64,000 bases of DNA from Deinococcus hopiensis KR-140 (GCF_900176165.1 NZ_FWWU01000006.1:381412-445411); one strand, 5' to 3'. Positions 41,887 to 50,725 are shown, counted from the first letter of the stretch. The notes: generated by a model from the letters alone, not told the origin. Numbers and translations: made by a program.

Positions 41887-42447
41887 TCAGCCCATGTCGC
41901 AGTAGTCGATCTCCTCCAGCGCCTCCTGAAAGCCCTGCGGCGCGAAGTCGTACGTACCTGCCACCGTCTGCGCGTTCAGCGCGGCCTTGCTCACGGCAAT
42001 GAGGCGCACTGCCACGCGCGTTCCCCCGTACAGGGCGCTGTACATCTTCGCGGCCACCGCGTCGTCGAGGCGCAGCGCGCCCGTCTGCACCGGATCGTAG
42101 CCGATGGGCTGCACCGCAGAGCGCAGCACCGCGCTGCCCACCTGCACTTCAGCGCGGTACAGCGCGCCGATCCGTTTGCGCAATGTAAAGGCGTTCTCCT
42201 GCGGCAATGCCGGAACGGGCGTCGTCACGTACATCATCATCTCGCCGTCCGGCAGGCACTTCATCACCAGGGTGGACGCGCCCCCGTCCGAGCGGAGCAT
42301 CAGCGCACTCTGGTTTTGCCCGGTGTGCGGATCGCGGTTGACCCAGTACGACGTGCCGGTGCCGGAGATACGCGACGAACCCGGTTGTGCCAGGGCGGCC
42401 CCCAGGGCGAGAGTGGCGATCACGCAGGCGGAGATCAAGCGGAGCAT
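41887..42447 (-). CDS. Exported hypothetical protein, 186 aa
   Basis: Signal peptide MLRLISACVIATLALGAALA, then a secreted domain with ALMLRSDGGASTLVMKCLPD GEMMMYVTTPVP; two cysteines (near the middle and in DYCDMG at the end) could form a disulphide. The frame extends 45 codons upstream, but TAAACT lies seven bases before the ATG at 42447, which gives a leaderless start exactly at the signal peptide. Divergent from the DUF1175-A2M operon. Function unknown. Confidence 0.7.
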   Translation of the reverse strand: MLRLISACVIATLALGAALAQPGSSRISGTGTSYWVNRDPHTGQNQSALMLRSDGGASTLVMKCLPDGEMMMYVTTPVPALPQENAFTLRKRIGALYRAEVQVGSAVLRSAVQPIGYDPVQTGALRLDDAVAAKMYSALYGGTRVAVRLIAVSKAALNAQTVAGTYDFAPQGFQEALEEIDYCDMG

Positions 42448-42782
42448 CCCGCCGAGTTTAACCGCCGTTTCGCCCTGTTGGGGACGGACAAGGCGAACCG
42501 CACACCTCTCTGCGGAAGCGTGTTGTGCAGTTGGGCCAAGACGGCCACGCGCCGCTGGTTCGTGTGGCTGACCACGGGGCAACGGTGTGGCCAGGCCGCA
42601 CCGCTGCCCCGCCTCCGCCCCCTTGTTCCGCTGCCGCTGCTCGCGTCTACCGCCGGAACCTGCCTCCTGGTGGTCCTGACCCTGGGCGGCACCCGGGACA
42701 ATGCAAGGCTCGGCAGCGGCCGCTCAAGGATCACCGGAAAGCGAATTCACCCGCATGCTCTGCGCCGATACACTGGAGCCCG

Positions 42783-43505
42783 ATGTCTGCCCTTCGCCCC
42801 CTCGCGCTGGCCGCACTGCTGCTGGGCGGTTTTGCATGGAGTGGTCCGGGACCCAGCGCGGCAGACGCCGACGGTGACGGCTACCCCGACGTCCTGGAAC
42901 TCGTTGGAACGGACCGGGCGGCCTTTGCAGACTGGTTTGCCAGCGTCGCGGAGAGCCAGTACTACGGCATATCGGCGGATTGGAAGCGGGAGGATCAGGA
43001 CTGCGCTGGGCTGGTGCGGTACGCCTTTGTCAACGCGTTGGCGAGGCACGACTCGGCGTGGTGGGCCAAGTTCAAGTTTTTGCCGCGTCCCCGCTTCGCC
43101 GAGGTGCGCGGGCTGACGTACCCGGCCCCCCTGGTGTCTCGCTCGGTCTTCCGGGTGGGCCCAGGACCTTACCGGATGGACGATGTGGAGACGGGCCGGC
43201 TGGTCGGGCGGACCTCCGCCCGTTTTCTGGCAAACCGCTCGGCGGCCCTCATCTCCCGCGATCCCGCGCAGGCGCAGCGCGGTGACCTGCTGTTTTTCCT
43301 GCGGCCCGGGCTGGGGGCCTACCACAGCATGGTCTATCTGGGCGGCGGGCGGGTGGTGTACCACACCGGCGCCCTGCCGGAGGAGGGCGGAGAAGTCCGC
43401 CTGGTTACCCTCGCCACCCTGATGCGTCATCCCGATGCCGCCTTTCATCCCACACCGCGCAATCCGAATTTCCTGGGCGTGTACCGCTGGCAGATTCTGC
43501 GGTAA
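42783..43505 (+). CDS. DUF1175 protein (YfaT-like), exported
   Basis: 240 aa. Signal peptide MSALRPLALAALLLGGFAWS, then a domain with DQDCAGLVRYAFVNALARHD and YHSMVYLGGGRVVYHTG. The Cys and His positions resemble an NlpC/P60 papain-like peptidase or amidase, which is how DUF1175 proteins can be viewed, though activity is unproven. In E. coli the yfaT-yfaS pair has the same order, DUF1175 followed by alpha-2-macroglobulin, as here with a 29-base gap. TACACT lies eight bases before ATG; GGAG is also present. Confidence 0.85.
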   Translation: MSALRPLALAALLLGGFAWSGPGPSAADADGDGYPDVLELVGTDRAAFADWFASVAESQYYGISADWKREDQDCAGLVRYAFVNALARHDSAWWAKFKFLPRPRFAEVRGLTYPAPLVSRSVFRVGPGPYRMDDVETGRLVGRTSARFLANRSAALISRDPAQAQRGDLLFFLRPGLGAYHSMVYLGGGRVVYHTGALPEEGGEVRLVTLATLMRHPDAAFHPTPRNPNFLGVYRWQILR

Positions 43506-43534
43506 TTCACTTTTCAGGGATGTACGCTGAAGGC

Positions 43535-46500
43535 ATGCGATTCCTGGCCCGCAGCGCCCTGCTGACTGCTCTGCTCACCGTGGGTTTTGCGCCCGCCCAG
43601 ACCGGCGTCAGCCTGTACGGGGGCGTATTTCAGCCGGACCAGAAAGTTCGCGTTGGGGTGGAGGCCCCAGCCCACACCGCGCTGCGCCTGGAACGCGTCG
43701 CCGATCCCCTGACAGTGTTCCGCGCGGCCCCCGATCCGCACCAGCCGGGCCTGCCGCCAGGCACCCGGACCACGCTGGTCCGTACCCTTCGCACAGGCCA
43801 GGGAAGCTCGAACGACCTCGACCTCGGCCGGCTCTCGCCGGGGCTCTACGTGCTGCGGGCGGGAAAGGTGGGCAGCTTTGTCCTCGTGAGCGGCCTCGGG
43901 CTGGTGGTCAAGCGTGACGCGGGCACCGCGCTGGTGTACGCCGCTGACCGTGAGAGCGGGGCCACCCGGCGGGCGCGGGTGTGGCGGCTGGGCAGGGGCG
44001 GGGTGAGCTCCGTGCAGGCGGACGCCAACGGAATGGCGAAGTTCAGCGCAGCGGCGGGTGAGGGCGAGTTCTTCCTCGCGCGCGTTGGCAACGCCTGGGC
44101 GATCTCGGGCGCGAACTGGAACAGCTACGCCACGCCCGCCGTGAAGGGCTTCGTGTATACGGACCGCCCGGTGTACCGCCCCGGGCAGCACGTGGACTTC
44201 AAGGGCGCCCTACGCCGAGGGCACGACCTGCGGCCCCTGGCGGGCAAGAGCGTACGGGTCACGGTCTTCTCGCCTTTCGACGAGAGCCTGTTTCAGAAGA
44301 CGCTGACCACCAATGCCTACGGTTCCTTCAGCGCGGGACTGGACCTGCCCGAGGGCGCCCGGCTAGGCGAGTACCGCTTTGAAGTGCGGACCCTGGGAGC
44401 CAGCCAGGGCGACAGCGGGCCCGACGTGGGCGGCACCTTCGCCGTGGAGGCGTACCAGAAACCCGAGTACGCCGTGACCGTCACGCCGTCCGTGCCCAGC
44501 GCTGTGCAGGGCGACAAGGTGAGCGTCCACCTCAGCGCCCGCTACCTGTTCGGCGGCGGTGTCGGCGGCGCGCGCGTGACCTATAACGTGACCCGCGCGC
44601 CGTACTACGCGCCCGGCTTCGAGGATGAGGATGAGACCGCTTCTGGCGACGAAGGCCCCGATTACGGCTCGGACCTCGTGGTGCGGGACGAGACGCGGCT
44701 GAACGCGAAGGGTGAACTGGACCTCACGCTGCCGCTGGAGCGCGACGAGGCGGGGCGCCCGCAAAGCTACCGCGTTGAGGCGGAAGTGACGGATGAGGCG
44801 GGCCACCCGGTGAGCGGTTTCGGACGCGTCACCGCCTTTCCTGCCAGCGTGAATGTGGAGGCGCGCACCGACGGGTACGTGTACGGCGCGGGCAAACCCG
44901 TCCGGGTCACGCTGGACACCCGCGACCTGAAGGGCCAGGGACAGGCGGCCCCTGTGACGCTGGACCTCGTGCGCCAGGACTGGGTGAAGGTGAAGGGCGA
45001 GTACACCCTGCGCGAGACGCGGGTGGCCCGCAAGACGGTGCGGACGGGCGCCAGTGGCCTGGGCACCGCCACCCTTACCGCCGCGCATGGAGGCGGCTAC
45101 CTCGTGCGCGCCACCGTGCGCGACGGGCGGTCGCGGACCTCCACCGACGAGGACTTCGCGTGGGTCCTGAAGCCTGGCGAGGACTGGGGCTGGAACTACC
45201 GCGACATGACGGTGCGGCCCGACAAGCGTTCCTACGCGCCGGGCGACGCGGCCACCGTCCTGATCGGCAACCCGCATCCCGGCGCGCCCGTGCTCGTGAC
45301 GCTGGAGGGCGACCGCCTGCGCCGCTCGGCAGTTTTGCGGGGAAAGGGGGCGGCGCTGACCTACACCTTCCGCGTCACGCCCGATATGGGCAGGGACGTG
45401 TTTGTGGGGGCAGCGGCGCTGGGAGACGGCAACTTCTACGCCAATGTGGCCCGGGTCCGGGTGCCCGTGAAGAACGCCGAGCTCAGCGTGAAGGTCACCC
45501 CCGCCAAAGCGCAATACCGCCCCGGCGATACCGGGCAACTCACCGTGCAGGTGCGCGACACTTCGGGCAAGGGCGTTCCGGCGGAAGTCAGCCTGGGCGT
45601 GGTGGACCAGGCCATCTACCTGGTGCAGGCCGACACCAGCCCACCGCTGCTGAAGGTCTTTCAGGCCCCGCGCGACAATGCCGTGGGCACCCAGGCCAGC
45701 ACCGACTTCTACTTCGAGACTGGCCGCCTCGCCGCCCCCGCCCCGGCCATGAGCGAGGCCGCCTTCGCGCAGGCCAAGGACCGCGCCGCCGCCCAGACGG
45801 ACGCACCCCGGCAGAATTTCCGCGACACGGTCTTGTGGGTGCCCCACCTCGTGACCGGACCGGACGGCCGGGCCACCCTCAGCGTGCGCTTTCCCGACAA
45901 CCTCACGACCTGGGTGGCGACGGCCCGCGCGCAGACGGTCTCCCCGCGCTTTGGGCAGGCCACGGCCACCACGATGACGACGAAGGACGTCATCGCCCGC
46001 CTGAGCGTGCCGCCGTTCCTCGTGCGGGGCGACACGGCCACCCTCACGGGCGTGGTGAACAACACGTTGGGACAGGCGGTCAGCGGCACGGTGAGCGCGC
46101 AGGTCTCCGGCCTCACGCCGCTGGGAGCAGCGGTGTTCGGAGCGGCGGGCGTGGCCGTCGAGGTGGGGGCCGGCAACCGGGCGCAGCAGGACCTCCCCGT
46201 GCGGGCGGACCGCGTGGGCAACGCCAGCCTGACCTTCGGTGTGCGGACCGGAGGTGCGCAAGACAGCCTCAAGCTCCCCTTGCCCATCAAGGCGCGGGGC
46301 TACGACACCACCGTGACTGCCGTGGGGGGCGCGGGCCAGCCCGTGACCCTGAAGGTGCCCGCCGAGGCCAACCTGGGGGCGGCGCGGTTGCGGGTATTTG
46401 TCACGCCTTCCTTGCTCGGCAGCGTGGCGCCAGCGCTGGAATACCTCATCGGCTACCCCTATGGCTGCACCGAGCAGACCATGAGCCGCTTCCTGCCCGC

Positions 46501-47923
46501 CCTCCTCGCCCGGCAGGCACTGGGTCCCGGGGTGCTGCCCGCCGAGACGCGCGCCGAGTTGCCGCGCATCACCGAACTGGGCCTCGCACGGCTGTACAAC
46601 TTCCAGCACGAGGACGGCGGCTGGGGTTTCTGGCAGTACGACGGCTCCACGTTGGAGATGACCGCTTACGTGACCGAAGGCCTGATGCGCGCCAAGGCCC
46701 TCGGCGTGCGGGTGGACAATGAGGCGCTGGACCGCGCCCTGGGCTACCTCGCCGCCACCGTGAAGGGCACAGCTGAGCCCCAGGGCTCCCGCGCCGCCGC
46801 CTTCCGCACGCTGGCCGACGCCGGACGGGCGAACGTGGCGGACCTCAGCGCCTTTGCCCGCCGCACCGAACTCGGCCCCTACGCGCTGGCGAACGCGGCC
46901 CTGGCCCTCAGCCGCGCCGGACAGAAGCAGGCCGCGCAGGACGTGCTGGACCGCCTCAAGGCCAAACGAACGGGCAGCGGGGGCGCAGGCTTCGTCCACT
47001 GGACGGCCCCCAGGCGGAACGCCTGGCGGTGGTACTGGGAGGACAACGACATCCAGACCACAGCGGCGGCCCTGGAAGCCCTCGCGCGGCTGGAGCCGAA
47101 GAGCCCACTCATTCCCAGCGTGAGCCAGTGGCTGCTGCGAAGCCGCCAGGGCCCGCGCTGGGTGAGCACCCAGGACACGGCGCAGGTCATCATCGCGGCG
47201 CTGGCGCTCAAGCCGCAGGGGAATGCCGCTGAGAAGGCGCAGACGGACATCCGGCTGGGCGGCCAGAGCGTCGGCCAGGTGATGGGCGCAGGCGCCCTCA
47301 CGCTGCAAGGCCCGCAACTCTCAGCGCTGGCGCGCGGAGCGAACACGCTGGAGGTTCTTGGCGCGGCGGGCACGTCCTTTTCCGCCGAACTCAACGTCGC
47401 CCGTGAGGTGCGGAGACTCTCGGGCGAGAGCGGACGCGGCTTTGCCCTGACCCGCACCTACGAGAAGCTCGAGCCCGTTTGGAACGACAAGCAGAAGCGC
47501 TACACCTTCAGGCGGGCGCCGCTGCTGCGGGGTGGGAAGCTCCAACCCGTGACGGTGGGCGAGCTCGTCCTGGTCACGCTGACGGTGACGCCGAAGGAGG
47601 GGGAGGCGCGTTACCTGCTGGTGAGCGATCCCGTCCCTGCCGGAATGCGGGCGCTGGACGACCGCTCGCTGCTCAATCCCCAGGTGGACGAGGAGGACGG
47701 AGACGGGTGGAACTACTGGTACGCGGGGCGCGACCTGCTCGACGACCGGGTGGACCTCTACGCCGATTACCTGAACGGCCCGCAGCGCCTTACCTACGCC
47801 CTTCGTGCCCAAGTGCCGGGCACCTTCACGGCCCTGCCCACCCACGCCTTCTTGATGTATGACCCCGAGGTGGAAGGCTACGGCCCCGCCGCCAGCCTGA
47901 CCGTGCGGGCGCGGGGGCAGTGA
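43535..47923 (+). CDS. Bacterial alpha-2-macroglobulin with thioester
   Basis: 1462-aa secreted or periplasmic protease trap. Signal peptide MRFLARSALLTALLTVGFAP AQ. Macroglobulin-like beta domains fill the first 900 residues (VYTDRPVYRPGQHVDFKGAL, YKPEYAV-type MG repeats, DLTTWVATARAQT). The thioester motif YPYGCTEQTMSRFLPALLAR is intact at about residue 976, followed by the alpha-helical TED domain (GGWGFWQYDGSTLEMTAYVT EGLMRA) and a receptor-like end. TACGCT sits exactly six bases before ATG 43535, so this start is chosen over ATG 43520. In operon with the DUF1175 gene and the metallopeptidase. Confidence 0.95.
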   Translation: MRFLARSALLTALLTVGFAPAQTGVSLYGGVFQPDQKVRVGVEAPAHTALRLERVADPLTVFRAAPDPHQPGLPPGTRTTLVRTLRTGQGSSNDLDLGRLSPGLYVLRAGKVGSFVLVSGLGLVVKRDAGTALVYAADRESGATRRARVWRLGRGGVSSVQADANGMAKFSAAAGEGEFFLARVGNAWAISGANWNSYATPAVKGFVYTDRPVYRPGQHVDFKGALRRGHDLRPLAGKSVRVTVFSPFDESLFQKTLTTNAYGSFSAGLDLPEGARLGEYRFEVRTLGASQGDSGPDVGGTFAVEAYQKPEYAVTVTPSVPSAVQGDKVSVHLSARYLFGGGVGGARVTYNVTRAPYYAPGFEDEDETASGDEGPDYGSDLVVRDETRLNAKGELDLTLPLERDEAGRPQSYRVEAEVTDEAGHPVSGFGRVTAFPASVNVEARTDGYVYGAGKPVRVTLDTRDLKGQGQAAPVTLDLVRQDWVKVKGEYTLRETRVARKTVRTGASGLGTATLTAAHGGGYLVRATVRDGRSRTSTDEDFAWVLKPGEDWGWNYRDMTVRPDKRSYAPGDAATVLIGNPHPGAPVLVTLEGDRLRRSAVLRGKGAALTYTFRVTPDMGRDVFVGAAALGDGNFYANVARVRVPVKNAELSVKVTPAKAQYRPGDTGQLTVQVRDTSGKGVPAEVSLGVVDQAIYLVQADTSPPLLKVFQAPRDNAVGTQASTDFYFETGRLAAPAPAMSEAAFAQAKDRAAAQTDAPRQNFRDTVLWVPHLVTGPDGRATLSVRFPDNLTTWVATARAQTVSPRFGQATATTMTTKDVIARLSVPPFLVRGDTATLTGVVNNTLGQAVSGTVSAQVSGLTPLGAAVFGAAGVAVEVGAGNRAQQDLPVRADRVGNASLTFGVRTGGAQDSLKLPLPIKARGYDTTVTAVGGAGQPVTLKVPAEANLGAARLRVFVTPSLLGSVAPALEYLIGYPYGCTEQTMSRFLPALLARQALGPGVLPAETRAELPRITELGLARLYNFQHEDGGWGFWQYDGSTLEMTAYVTEGLMRAKALGVRVDNEALDRALGYLAATVKGTAEPQGSRAAAFRTLADAGRANVADLSAFARRTELGPYALANAALALSRAGQKQAAQDVLDRLKAKRTGSGGAGFVHWTAPRRNAWRWYWEDNDIQTTAAALEALARLEPKSPLIPSVSQWLLRSRQGPRWVSTQDTAQVIIAALALKPQGNAAEKAQTDIRLGGQSVGQVMGAGALTLQGPQLSALARGANTLEVLGAAGTSFSAELNVAREVRRLSGESGRGFALTRTYEKLEPVWNDKQKRYTFRRAPLLRGGKLQPVTVGELVLVTLTVTPKEGEARYLLVSDPVPAGMRALDDRSLLNPQVDEEDGDGWNYWYAGRDLLDDRVDLYADYLNGPQRLTYALRAQVPGTFTALPTHAFLMYDPEVEGYGPAASLTVRARGQ

Positions 47924-48510
47924 GGCCGGGGTGGGTGAGGCCTGGCCTGGCGCTGCTCGCCCTGCTGCCGGGGGCAGCAGGGGCGGCCCACCTGACGGTC
48001 CAGATAACAGACCCGGGTGACCGCGCCCACCTCAGGTCTGTCCAGGCGGCGTGGCGCAGCGCCGAGCGCGACTTGCGCGCCCTGGGCCTCCACGTGCCCG
48101 ACGTGACGCTGGTATCGGTTTCCAGCGCTGCCGAATTTGCGCGGCAGACGGGCGAGCCGTGGTTCGTGGCGGCCACGACGCGGGGCCACACCATTCGGAC
48201 CCAGCGCCTCGGCGCCCTCGCCGCGCGCGGAACGCTGCCCCTCACCGTTCGGCACGAAGCCTTTCATACGGCGCAGCCAGCCAGCCTTCCGCGCTGGCTG
48301 GCGGAGGGCCTGGCGCGCCTCTTCAGCGGTGAGGCGGCGCTGGACCCCGGGGGAGCGACGGGCCTGGAAGTCCTGACGGACGAACGACTGGGGCAGCGTC
48401 TGGCGGCTCGGCAGGCCGGGGACCTCCTCCCCGCCTACCGCGAGGCCACCCGGCGGGCACGGGAGCGGGTCCGGGCGCAGGGCTGGGCGCGCGCGCTGGG
48501 GGTGAAGTAG
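47920..48510 (+). CDS. Exported HExxH metallopeptidase-like protein
   Basis: 196 aa, GTG start overlapping the TGA of the alpha-2-macroglobulin gene (GTGA), so translation is coupled. Signal peptide with ALLALLPGAAGAAH. The zinc motif is VRHEAFHTAQ (HExxH) and a possible third ligand is the Glu in LPRWLAEGLARLF 14-18 residues later, the gluzincin arrangement of MA-clan peptidases. No known family name can be given with certainty. Coupling to a protease trap suggests a shared envelope-defence or remodelling role. Confidence 0.75.
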   Translation: MRPGWVRPGLALLALLPGAAGAAHLTVQITDPGDRAHLRSVQAAWRSAERDLRALGLHVPDVTLVSVSSAAEFARQTGEPWFVAATTRGHTIRTQRLGALAARGTLPLTVRHEAFHTAQPASLPRWLAEGLARLFSGEAALDPGGATGLEVLTDERLGQRLAARQAGDLLPAYREATRRARERVRAQGWARALGVK

Positions 48511-48637
48511 AGGTTTCCCAGCATTGACGCCCTGCGCGGTTCTCGGCGTCGTGTACGGCTCTCCTTCATCCCCTGCCCAGGCCCAAACCTGCCTCTTCAG
48601 CGTGACGAGCGGTTCGGGCTGCACCTGCACCACAGCC

Positions 48638-48679
48638 GTACGCAGCGCCGAGCGGGGGAGAGCGCTCGGCGCTGCGTAC
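48638..48679 (+). terminator. 17-bp perfect inverted repeat
   Basis: GTACGCAGCGCCGAGCG (48638-48654) and CGCTCGGCGCTGCGTAC (48663-48679) form a very stable hairpin with an 8-base loop, about 130 bases after the metallopeptidase stop and touching repeat A8. No U-tract follows. It may terminate the A2M operon. Confidence 0.5.
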
Positions 48680-48821
48680 CGTTTCCGGACCCTCCCCTCT
48701 GCTGCGCAGCTTTGCAAGTCCGCGCCGTTCTGGTGCTTCCACGCTCCTGTGTCACCGTTTTTCCTGCTCGTTCCGCCCGGATAAATCCGTTACCTCATCA
48801 CGGATTCACCCGAATCCTTAT
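48675..48821 (+). repeat. Dispersed repeat family A, copy A8
   Basis: Forward copy from taccgtttccggaccctccc to ggattcacccgaatccttat, with the conserved tcaccgtttttcctgctcg core. It overlaps the right arm of the 17-bp hairpin. Confidence 0.7.
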
Positions 48822-48901
48822 CCGGGCGAAAGAATGCTGCTCCGCCGCTCCGGCCCTGCGTGTGCTGGCTGTTGTCCGGCGGTGAGGAAGGGGAGCCCTG
48901 G

Positions 48902-49023
48902 CGCATTTGTCAAAAGGGGGATTTCTTTTTGACCGAGCCCAGCGAGCGAACTTGAATGAACATAGGGGAGAATCGAGCCGTGAGGGATGCCCTTCCACCC
49001 GCGGCGTCATTCGAACAAATGCC
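48902..49023 (-). repeat. Dispersed repeat family B, copy B2
   Basis: Reverse copy with left end gcatttgtcaaaaggggg and right end tcgaacaaatgc. Core tttttgaccgagcccagcga is shared with copy B3. Confidence 0.7.
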
Positions 49024-49030
49024 CTCACTG

Positions 49031-49050
49031 CCCCGCTCTTTAGCGCGGGG
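49031..49050 (-). terminator. Hairpin after the SRAP gene
   Basis: CCCCGC (49031-49036) pairs with GCGGGG (49045-49050), six bases beyond the SRAP stop codon. Similar in sequence to the terminator at 9428. No clear U-tract. Confidence 0.45.
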
Positions 49051-49055
49051 ATCTG

Positions 49056-49682
49056 TTACGACGTCGTCCACTGAAGAATGCCCGTCGGCCAGCTCGTCAT
49101 GGCGACCTCCCGGGCCTCTTGGGGCCCACCGTGCAGCCACGTCTTCAGGTCTTTCGTCATGAGGAGGGCCGGCATCCGGTCATGCATCCCTTCGGGGCCC
49201 TGCACTGGATTGCGCGTCACTACGGTGACGGTTTCCAGCGGACCATCACCGCTCTGCGTGCGTTCCCAGAGGCCCGCCGCGAGCAGGGGCCGTCCGTCCG
49301 GACGCGTCAGGCGGCGCCACCGTTTACGCTCGCCCTTCCTGACGGTGTGCGCGCCATCCGGCTCGTAGAACGCGGACAGGGGCACGATGCAGCGGCGGCC
49401 GTCCATAAAGGCAGCGCGGTACGTCGGCTTGCTCTCCAGCGTCTCGACTCTGGCGTTGGTGGTCGTGACCCGCTTGTAGTCCGAGGGCGTCTTCCCCGCA
49501 GGAACCAGACCCCAGCGCAGGAGGGGCGCGCTGTACCCCCCCTCCGCTGGGCGAATGGTCAGCAGGGGGTCCGCCGGGTTGATGCGGTCACGCGGCTCCG
49601 GCCAGGTGAAGATGTCGCCGAACAGTTGGGTGAGGTCGCGCCGCGCTTGCGGGCTGAAGCGGTCCTCGGCTCGGTTACACAT
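49056..49682 (-). CDS. SRAP-domain protein (HMCES/YedK-like)
   Basis: 208 aa. SRAP proteins form a thiazolidine crosslink with abasic sites in single-stranded DNA through Cys2, shielding them during replication. All key features are present: MCNR with Cys2, the Asn in TTTNARVET, the Glu in PLSAFYEPDG, and the His in PEGMHDRMPALL. Full domain length, no extension. Its promoter region has a TATAAT box and a palindrome like the DdrO operator (next entry). Divergent from ddrO. Confidence 0.93.
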   Translation of the reverse strand: MCNRAEDRFSPQARRDLTQLFGDIFTWPEPRDRINPADPLLTIRPAEGGYSAPLLRWGLVPAGKTPSDYKRVTTTNARVETLESKPTYRAAFMDGRRCIVPLSAFYEPDGAHTVRKGERKRWRRLTRPDGRPLLAAGLWERTQSGDGPLETVTVVTRNPVQGPEGMHDRMPALLMTKDLKTWLHGGPQEAREVAMTSWPTGILQWTTS

Positions 49683-49697
49683 TCTCGTCTCTTTTTA

Positions 49698-49719
49698 TTC
49701 TGTTCACAACGTAATTATA
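49698..49719 (-). promoter_or_regulatory. SRAP promoter with RDRM-like DdrO operator
   Basis: On the minus strand TATAAT (49719-49714) leads to the SRAP start 31 bases away. Overlapping its downstream edge, 49698-49714 reads TTCTGTTCACAACGTAA on the plus strand. Compared with the published radiation/desiccation response motif TTATGTNATTNACATAA the outer positions agree except for one base per arm; the centre differs. A repressor there would block initiation. The -35 region is poor. Confidence 0.45.
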
Positions 49720-49866
49720 CAAGGAATGACGCATTGGACATGAATTCGTCGCTCCAGATTCGCACCACTCCACATCACCCCATAGGTGGAATACTCAATT
49801 TGCATTCGGCCGAAGTCCAATCACGCACTATGGTGGGAGCAGAACCCTCTGAAAGGAAGTGACACG

Positions 49867-50256
49867 ATGCAACTCCACGAACGCCTGCGCGAACTCCGTA
49901 CCGAACGCGGCCTGCGCCTCAAAGACATCTGCGAGGACGCCAGCCTGAGCGTGCCCTACCTCAGCGACCTCGAACGCGGCCGCACCAACCCCAGTCTCGA
50001 CACCCTCAAATCCCTCGCCACCGCGTACAAAATCAGTGTTCACGACCTCCTCGAAGGTGTGGAATTCTACGGCGCAGGCACCGCGGGCGCCCTTCCAGCC
50101 GGCCTCGCGGACCTGGTGGCAGACCCCGCGCTCGGCGCGCAGATCACGCCCGAGTGGGTCCAGACGCTCTCCCGCATCGAATTGCGCGGCAAGCGGCCAA
50201 AGAGCAAACAGGACTGGTTTGAGATCTACCTGCACCTCAAGCGGATCCTGGGATAG
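49867..50256 (+). CDS. ddrO: DdrO, repressor of the radiation/desiccation response
   Basis: 129-aa XRE-family repressor. Residues 1-60 are the helix-turn-helix (MQLHERLRELRTERGLRLKD, then LSVPYLSDLERGRTNPSLDT L) and residues 70-129 the C-terminal dimerisation domain (GLADLVADPALGAQITPEWV, LSRIELRGKRPKSKQDWFEI YLHLKRILG) with the known position of IrrE/PprI cleavage in the LSRIELRGKR region. In Deinococcus, DdrO represses recA, gyrA, ddr and other repair genes until cleaved. AAGGAAGTGA precedes ATG by six bases. No IrrE gene lies in the window. It could be the main DdrO or a second paralogue; some species carry two. Confidence 0.92.
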   Translation: MQLHERLRELRTERGLRLKDICEDASLSVPYLSDLERGRTNPSLDTLKSLATAYKISVHDLLEGVEFYGAGTAGALPAGLADLVADPALGAQITPEWVQTLSRIELRGKRPKSKQDWFEIYLHLKRILG

Positions 50257-50313
50257 TCCGGCCGCAGGGCTCCCGCTTGCTTTTCGCCGTGGTCATCGGT
50301 CAAACTGCTCGGC

Positions 50314-50703
50314 ATGACGAAAAAGTCAACGAAGGCGCCCGCGAAGAAGACCGCCGCGAAAGCTGCTCCCAAAGCGGAGCCCGCTCCCAAGGCGGAAGCT
50401 GCACCGGCCAAGAGCACCAAGGTCGCCAAGACGCAACTCGTCGAGCAGGTTGCCCAGAAGACCGGGCTGACCAAGAAGCAGGCCGACCAGGCCGTCAACG
50501 CCTTTATGGAGATTGTCGTGCAGGGCGTGCAAAAGGGCCAGAGCATCGGGCTCCCCGGCCTCGGCACCTTCAGCGTGAAGGCCACGGCGGCCCGCACTGG
50601 CGTGCGTCCCGGCACGAGTGACCGCATCCAGATTCCCGCCGGCAAGAAAGTCTCCTTCAAAGTCGCCTCCACCCTCAAGGGCACCCTCGGCGACGCGGAG
50701 TAA
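50314..50703 (+). CDS. hup: Histone-like DNA-binding protein HU
   Basis: 129 aa. A Lys/Ala/Pro-rich tail (residues 1-38, MTKKSTKAPAKKTAAKAAPK) precedes the HU fold: VEQVAQKTGLTKKQADQAVN and GLPGLGTFSVKATAARTGVR PGT with the DNA-intercalating arm. The long basic tail is characteristic of Deinococcus HU, a major nucleoid protein. CAAACT ends seven bases before ATG, so a leaderless start is likely. 57 bases downstream of ddrO, possibly with its own promoter. Confidence 0.93.
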   Translation: MTKKSTKAPAKKTAAKAAPKAEPAPKAEAAPAKSTKVAKTQLVEQVAQKTGLTKKQADQAVNAFMEIVVQGVQKGQSIGLPGLGTFSVKATAARTGVRPGTSDRIQIPAGKKVSFKVASTLKGTLGDAE

Positions 50704-50725
50704 GCCTTCTCCAAATTCATTCCTC

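Noticed and set aside
44363..47317. A 984-codon open frame antisense to the alpha-2-macroglobulin gene
   Set aside because: It mirrors the codon pattern of the real gene in high-GC DNA, has no motif, is rich in His/Arg/Gly, and the sense strand has a thioester motif and signal peptide.
49727..49745. ATGACGCATTGGACATGA as a second DdrO operator nearer ddrO
   Set aside because: It has ACAT and ATTG elements but the wrong length and no symmetric arms, so it fits the RDRM pattern much worse than the site at 49698.
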